Below the pieces are notes generated by a model. It saw only the letters and a list, made by a program, of their open reading frames with translations, did no database searches and had not been told where the DNA came from. From positions 1 through 17,302 of the forward strand of contig RFWA01000016.1 in assembly GCA_009922295.1 (NCBI GenBank): DNA of 17,302 nucleotides, read 5' to 3'. The stretch is from Betaproteobacteria bacterium. GTDB taxonomy: Bacteria > Pseudomonadota > Gammaproteobacteria > Burkholderiales > Burkholderiaceae_C. Shown piece after piece: positions 14,356-17,302 of the stretch (its first letter is position 1; every line of letters begins with the position of its first letter). A program made the translations under genes and the position numbers.

Positions 14356-15102
14356 ATGCGTCAACTGCTGATCATCAACCCCAACACCTCGCGCTCTGTC
14401 AGTGAACTGCTGCAGGACCACGCGCAGCGCGCAGCCGGTGCTGATGGCCGGGTGCGGACCGTGACCGCTCGTTTTGGTGCGCCTTACATCGCCTGTGAGG
14501 CCAGCTACGCAGTGGCCGGGCACGCGGTGCTGGACACATGGTCTGCCGCATTGGCTGACCATAGTCAAATCGCGCCCGATGCTGTGCTGATTGGCTGTTT
14601 TGGCGACCCAGGTCTGCTGGCCTTGCGGGACAGCAGCGCTGTCCCGGTGACCGGGCTGGCCGAGGCCGCTTTTGTCGAGGCGGCCGCTCATGGCCGCTTT
14701 GCCATCGTCACGGGGGGCGCGCGGTGGCAGCCGATCTTGGCGCGGCTGGCTCAGATGCTGGGTTACGGTGACCAACTCGCGGGCATCCACACCGTCACGC
14801 CAACGGGCGCCCAGCTGGCCGCCGACCCGGTGGCCGCGCAGGCCCTGCTGGCAGCAGCGTGTCAGGCTGCGGTTCAAGACTTCAGGGCAGACGCCATTAT
14901 CCTGGGCGGCGCGGGCCTGGCCGGTTTGGCGCAGCTGATTCAGGCCGACGTCAGCGTGCCGGTCATTGACAGCGTGCTGGCTGGCACGCGCCAGGCTCTG
15001 CTGGCGGCTGCCGCTGGCACGGGCAAGGGGCGTGGCCACTTTGACGTGCGCTGGCAGCAGGTGTCAGTCGAGATGACAGGCCTGGGGTTGCCAGCGGCCT
15101 GA
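14356..15102 (+). CDS. Asp/Glu/hydantoin racemase-family protein
   Basis: 248 residues, typical of the Asp/Glu/hydantoin racemase family, cytoplasmic enzymes that invert a carbon centre of amino acids or 5-substituted hydantoins using two cysteines. The opening LLIINPNTSRSVSELL matches the INPNTS signature. The first catalytic Cys is Cys81 in LIGCFGDPG. At the second Cys position (usually LGC.G..G) the sequence has LGGAGLAG with Gly185, so the classical two-base mechanism cannot operate as normally drawn; a related non-racemase activity (for example a decarboxylase- or isomerase-like one) or a one-base mechanism is possible. It follows the ABC permease and probably shares its operon, suggesting action on the imported compound. 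It converges with rdgC (8 bp between stops). The substrate is unknown. Confidence 0.85.
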   Translation: MRQLLIINPNTSRSVSELLQDHAQRAAGADGRVRTVTARFGAPYIACEASYAVAGHAVLDTWSAALADHSQIAPDAVLIGCFGDPGLLALRDSSAVPVTGLAEAAFVEAAAHGRFAIVTGGARWQPILARLAQMLGYGDQLAGIHTVTPTGAQLAADPVAAQALLAAACQAAVQDFRADAIILGGAGLAGLAQLIQADVSVPVIDSVLAGTRQALLAAAAGTGKGRGHFDVRWQQVSVEMTGLGLPAA

Positions 15103-15110
15103 GCCCAGCC

Positions 15111-16013
15111 TTAGCCGACGACCACCTCGCCCCCCAGCGCCTCGATCAGATCGGGCAGCAGCTTGCGCAATTCGCCGGTGGCGATGGCGGTATCGGCGTC
15201 AAAGCCGTCGGCCCGTTCGGCGCCAGAGGTTTCAAAGACGCCCTCCAAAAAGGCCAGTTTTTTCAGTTGCAGGCTCTCCGTCAGAACAAACGAGACCCGG
15301 CCCGCCCAGGTGAGTGCCAGCCGGGTGGGCAATTTGCCAGTGGCCACATGCTGGCGGACCTCTTCGGTGTCAAGCGCATGGCGGGCGTAGCGCACCACGG
15401 CGCGAGACTCATCGGCGGCCTTTAACTCGCATTCGCGATCGACGCTAAAGCCAGCCGGCGGCTCTTGGGTGTCCAGCCACTGGGCCATGGCGGCGGTGGG
15501 TGAGATCTGGGTGTTGAGCAGGGTGATGGCGAAGCCATCTAATGCCGCCACCAAAGCCGCTACGACCTCTTCCGCCCGACTCTGGCTGGCTGCATCGATC
15601 ACCAGCCAACCGGCCTCGCGGTCGATCCACACCGTGATACTGGCCAATTTGGTAAAGGCCATGGGCAGCAGCGTCAGACGGATGTCGTCCTTGAGGTCGC
15701 GCATCTCTTTTTTGCCGGGCTTGCGGCCGGTGCTGGCCTCGATCTGCGCCACCCGCTCCTCGGCTTTGCGGTTCACCACCGACGCCGGCAGGGCCCGGGT
15801 TTCGACCATCATCTTGAGCACCAGTTGCCCCCCCACCGGCTCCACCAGCGGACCCTGCGCCACACCGCGTGGCTCCACCCAGCCAGATGACTTTTCCTGG
15901 CTCGGCCCGCAGGCGACAAAGCGCGTGGCAGTCAGCCGGTCTTCCATTTCCGCCAGGGTGGCGGACCAGCCGGTGCCGATCCGGTAAACGATCACATTTT
16001 TGAACACAAGCAT
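15111..16013 (-). CDS. rdgC: Recombination-associated protein RdgC
   Basis: 300 residues from ATG 16013, near the 303 of E. coli RdgC, a ring-shaped DNA-binding protein that restrains RecA. The opening MLVFKNVIVYRI parallels the MLWFKN start of E. coli, so this ATG is preferred over the TTG at 16025, which would add four residues (MSRR). The GAAGG before the ATG touches it directly, an unusually short spacing that would suit the TTG start no better. Family features include FVACGPSQEKSSGWVEPRG, GRKPGKKEMRDLKDDIRLTLLPMAF and TWAGRVSFVLTESLQLKKLAFL. The protein looks complete. It converges with the racemase gene and is divergent from the Spy-like gene across about 180 bp. Confidence 0.95.
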   Translation of the reverse strand: MLVFKNVIVYRIGTGWSATLAEMEDRLTATRFVACGPSQEKSSGWVEPRGVAQGPLVEPVGGQLVLKMMVETRALPASVVNRKAEERVAQIEASTGRKPGKKEMRDLKDDIRLTLLPMAFTKLASITVWIDREAGWLVIDAASQSRAEEVVAALVAALDGFAITLLNTQISPTAAMAQWLDTQEPPAGFSVDRECELKAADESRAVVRYARHALDTEEVRQHVATGKLPTRLALTWAGRVSFVLTESLQLKKLAFLEGVFETSGAERADGFDADTAIATGELRKLLPDLIEALGGEVVVG

Positions 16014-16086
16014 CCTTCTTGACAATTGATTTGAGCGAGCCCGCGCCGATCATCCCACCAATTTGCGCTGGCTTTTTCATGAAACT

Positions 16087-16126
16087 TTACACAGGCTTAG
16101 CGCTGACGCACGCTGCGCTTACACAG
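16087..16126 (+). repeat. Two TTACACAG direct repeats upstream of the Spy-like gene
   Basis: TTACACAG occurs at 16087-16094 and 16119-16126, 32 bp apart (about three helical turns), in the 181-bp rdgC-spy intergenic region. The first sits in CTTTACACAGGCTTAG, a pair of CTT-A half-sites of the kind bound by OmpR/QseB-type response regulators. A candidate binding region for a two-component regulator, not proven. Confidence 0.3.
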
Positions 16127-16194
16127 TCCGGCGACACTGCCTTTCAGCTTGATGCCAATCCCTGAGCACCAGGCCCAATCCAAAGGACATCCCC

Positions 16195-16683
16195 ATGGCT
16201 TCACGATTCAAACCCACCTTGTTGGCCGGTCTGCTGGCCCTGTCAGGCTTCGCGGTGCTGGCGCAAATGCCGCCCCCGGGCGGTCACGCTGCCATGATGG
16301 CAGGCCCGGCCGATGGTATGCACGAGGGCATGCGCCATAGGGACCCGGCCCGGATGCAGGCCCGCATGGACAAATTCGCCGCCGAACTCAAGGCCCGTCT
16401 CAAGCTCACACCCGCCCAAGAAGGCGCCTGGACCACATTGCTTGCAGCGCACAAGATGCCGGCTGACATGATGGCGAAACGGCCGGACCCCGACGCACTA
16501 GAAAAACTGTCGACACCCGAGCGGCTGGAGCGCATGAAGGCGTTGCGTAGCCAGCACATGGCGGCCATGGATCAGCGTGACGAGGCGACCAAGGTTTTTT
16601 ACGCCGCGCTGACGGCCGAACAACAAAAAGTGTTTGATGCCAGCACGATGCCGCACCATGGTCGCCCAAAAGCCAAGCCTTGA
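16195..16683 (+). CDS. Spy/CpxP-like periplasmic LTxxQ protein, Met/His-rich
   Basis: 162 residues. A signal peptide (LLAGLLALSGFAVLAQ) ends near residue 24, so the protein is periplasmic. The mature part starts with a stretch rich in Met and His (about residues 25-48: MPPPGGH, MMAG, MHEGMRH), suggesting copper or silver binding. Helical segments with two LTxxQ motifs follow, LTPAQ (about 71-75) and LTAEQ (about 140-144), the hallmark of the Spy/CpxP chaperone and stress-sensor family. Related proteins help refold periplasmic proteins or dampen a two-component system under envelope or metal stress. The ribosome-binding site AAAGGA precedes ATG 16195. It is a single-gene unit, with rdgC divergent and the glutaredoxin-like gene convergent. 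A link with copA/copZ is only a guess. Confidence 0.85.
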   Translation: MASRFKPTLLAGLLALSGFAVLAQMPPPGGHAAMMAGPADGMHEGMRHRDPARMQARMDKFAAELKARLKLTPAQEGAWTTLLAAHKMPADMMAKRPDPDALEKLSTPERLERMKALRSQHMAAMDQRDEATKVFYAALTAEQQKVFDASTMPHHGRPKAKP

Positions 16684-16703
16684 GTTTGTCGTGCCAGAAG
16701 GCC

Positions 16704-16724
16704 TAGCTATTTAAACAATAGCTA
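16704..16724. terminator. TAGCTATT hairpin between convergent genes
   Basis: TAGCTATT-TAAAC-AATAGCTA is a perfect 8-bp stem with a 5-nt loop, 20 bp after the Spy-like stop and 36 bp from the glutaredoxin-like stop. Short AGCTA-type hairpins of this look are scattered between genes in Comamonadaceae and probably act as bidirectional transcription end points or repeated elements. Confidence 0.6.
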
Positions 16725-16760
16725 ACAACCCAATGGTGACGGGGCTTAGAGCCACTTTTC

Positions 16761-17129
16761 TTATGAGGCCAGCAGCTTTTTAAGCTCGCCGCTGGCGATC
16801 AGTTTGTTCAGGTCATTGGCACCCCCGACCAGGGTGCCCTTGACGAACACCATGGGAAAGGTGGGCCAGCCGGTCCAGAGCTTGAGCGCATTGCGCTGGC
16901 GCCACATGCCGAAATAGCTGCCGTAGTCGAGGTCATGGTGCGCTACCCCTGCGGCGTCGAGCGCTTTGCGTGCTTTCTTGGGGTAGGGGTTTGAGGCCAT
17001 GCCGACCACCACCACGGCATGGTGCGCCACCGCTGCCTGCACTTCTTCCACGATGGCGTGCTCGTGGCGGGTAATCTGTTCCCTGATGGCGGGGTGAATT
17101 TGGGCTTCGGCAAGAATCGGGCGTGGCAT
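16761..17129 (-). CDS. Glutaredoxin-like protein lacking all cysteines
   Basis: 122 residues, with a thioredoxin-like fold of the glutaredoxin group. The C-terminal part is well kept: TGWPTFPMVFVKG (86-98) holds the cis-proline (Pro92) and the WPT loop, and VGGANDLNKLIASGEL (101-116) matches the glutathione-contacting GG..D region of monothiol glutaredoxins. Where CPYC or CGFS is expected, the sequence reads NPYP (47-50, within GMASNPYPKKARKAL), and the whole protein contains no cysteine. Classical thiol redox chemistry is therefore excluded; a glutathione- or cluster-binding or regulatory role is possible but unproven. The first 38 residues (HPAIREQITRHEHAIVEEVQ) form a helical N-terminal extension. 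AGGA precedes ATG 17129. An FNR-type box lies 61 bp upstream. Confidence 0.82.
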   Translation of the reverse strand: MPRPILAEAQIHPAIREQITRHEHAIVEEVQAAVAHHAVVVVGMASNPYPKKARKALDAAGVAHHDLDYGSYFGMWRQRNALKLWTGWPTFPMVFVKGTLVGGANDLNKLIASGELKKLLAS

Positions 17130-17189
17130 GGTGGGTCCTGACGACGGTAAAGCAAACGATTATGCAGTGCCCCTCGCTGCCACCTCCAG

Positions 17190-17205
17190 CTTGACGCAGG
17201 TCAAG
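17190..17205 (+). promoter_or_regulatory. FNR/Anr-type box in divergent region
   Basis: CTTGAC-GCAG-GTCAAG is a perfect 6-4-6 palindrome containing TTGAC-N4-GTCAA. On the + strand TACACT (17227-17232) is 22 nt after the box, the exact class II activator spacing, predicting a start near 17239. Toward the minus strand, CATAAT (17164-17159) is about 4 bp off ideal for the glutaredoxin-like gene. It therefore most likely controls the rightward gene, perhaps both. Confidence 0.55.
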
Positions 17206-17242
17206 CCCCACCGGGAGATCAAACTCTACACTTGACCTGGCC

Positions 17243-17302
17243 ATGACCATGCCCCCAGCGCGTTTACCGGCGCTCCGCCGCCCGGACCTGCTCCACCCCA
17301 TG
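17243..17302 (+). CDS. Possible start of a gene running off the right edge
   Basis: An open frame from ATG 17243 (also ATG 17249 and 17300 in the same frame) reaches the edge. The 20 visible residues (MTMPPARLPALRRPDLLHPM) are too few to assign. The FNR-type promoter at 17190-17232 points at it; with a start near 17239 the ATG at 17300 would leave a 61-nt leader, and the earlier ATGs almost none. The product cannot be named. Confidence 0.3.
   Translation, partial: MTMPPARLPALRRPDLLHPM

Noticed and set aside
12478..15039. Long minus-strand open frames opposite the ABC permeases and racemase (337, 304 and 279 residues)
   Set aside because: They are rich in His, Gln, Arg and Gly, match no family, and lie exactly opposite well-supported genes; this is the usual antisense shadow of GC-biased codon use.
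16933..17301. Minus-strand 122-residue open frame at the right edge
   Set aside because: It overlaps the glutaredoxin-like gene in another frame and covers the FNR-type promoter; no family resemblance.
1..17302. CRISPR array, tRNA, rRNA, insertion sequence or prophage
   Set aside because: No regularly spaced repeats, cloverleaf-like sequence, transposase or integrase motif or flanking target duplication was seen on either strand.

Overview
The window looks like a chromosomal segment of a Betaproteobacterium in Burkholderiales, most likely Comamonadaceae (Rhodoferax/Polaromonas type). This rests on protein resemblance (MinCDE, RdgC, beta-class GST, hemerythrin-domain protein, Cu-ATPase), moderate-to-high GC, and a short TAGCTATT hairpin of the kind common between genes in that family. 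No database search was possible. I see no transposase, integrase, phage gene, CRISPR array, tRNA or rRNA.

Layout. (1) 1-1917: end of a class II aldolase gene followed 8 bp later by a GMC flavoprotein oxidoreductase. (2) 1933-4938: yhhQ-type queuosine-precursor transporter (-), beta-class glutathione S-transferase (+), YbfB/YjiJ-type MFS transporter (-) and a hemerythrin-domain protein (-). The last two overlap by 103 bp, and an FNR-type box lies upstream of the hemerythrin gene. (3) 4939-5442: a 504-bp AT-rich gap with a perfect DnaA-box sequence. (4) 5443-7258: minCDE. (5) 7282-9886: copper ATPase copA (-) divergent from the small copper chaperone copZ (+). (6) 9887-15102: a polyamine-type ABC importer (ATPase, Tat-exported binding protein, two permeases) followed by an Asp/Glu/hydantoin-racemase-family protein, preceded by a sigma-54-like promoter and two NtrC-like sites. 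(7) 15111-17302: rdgC (-), a Met/His-rich Spy-like periplasmic protein (+), a cysteine-free glutaredoxin-like protein (-), and a second FNR-type box in front of a gene start at the right edge.

How the genes work together. The Min genes place the division septum. copA and copZ move Cu(I) to the membrane and out of the cytoplasm. The ABC/racemase block looks like nitrogen scavenging under NtrC control. The hemerythrin and glutaredoxin-like genes may belong to an oxygen- or NO-responsive regulon.

Most notable observations. MinD is missing about 28 conserved residues in frame, at a spot that looks like a deletion between TGCGAG repeats. The GMC enzyme shows a similar but smaller loss of about 9 residues. 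The hemerythrin protein ends in a frame-shifted tail read from the MFS gene. The racemase-like protein lacks its second catalytic cysteine. The glutaredoxin-like protein has NPYP where CPYC is expected. I did not find a clearly new multi-gene system; the strongest leads are these altered proteins and the inferred promoters.
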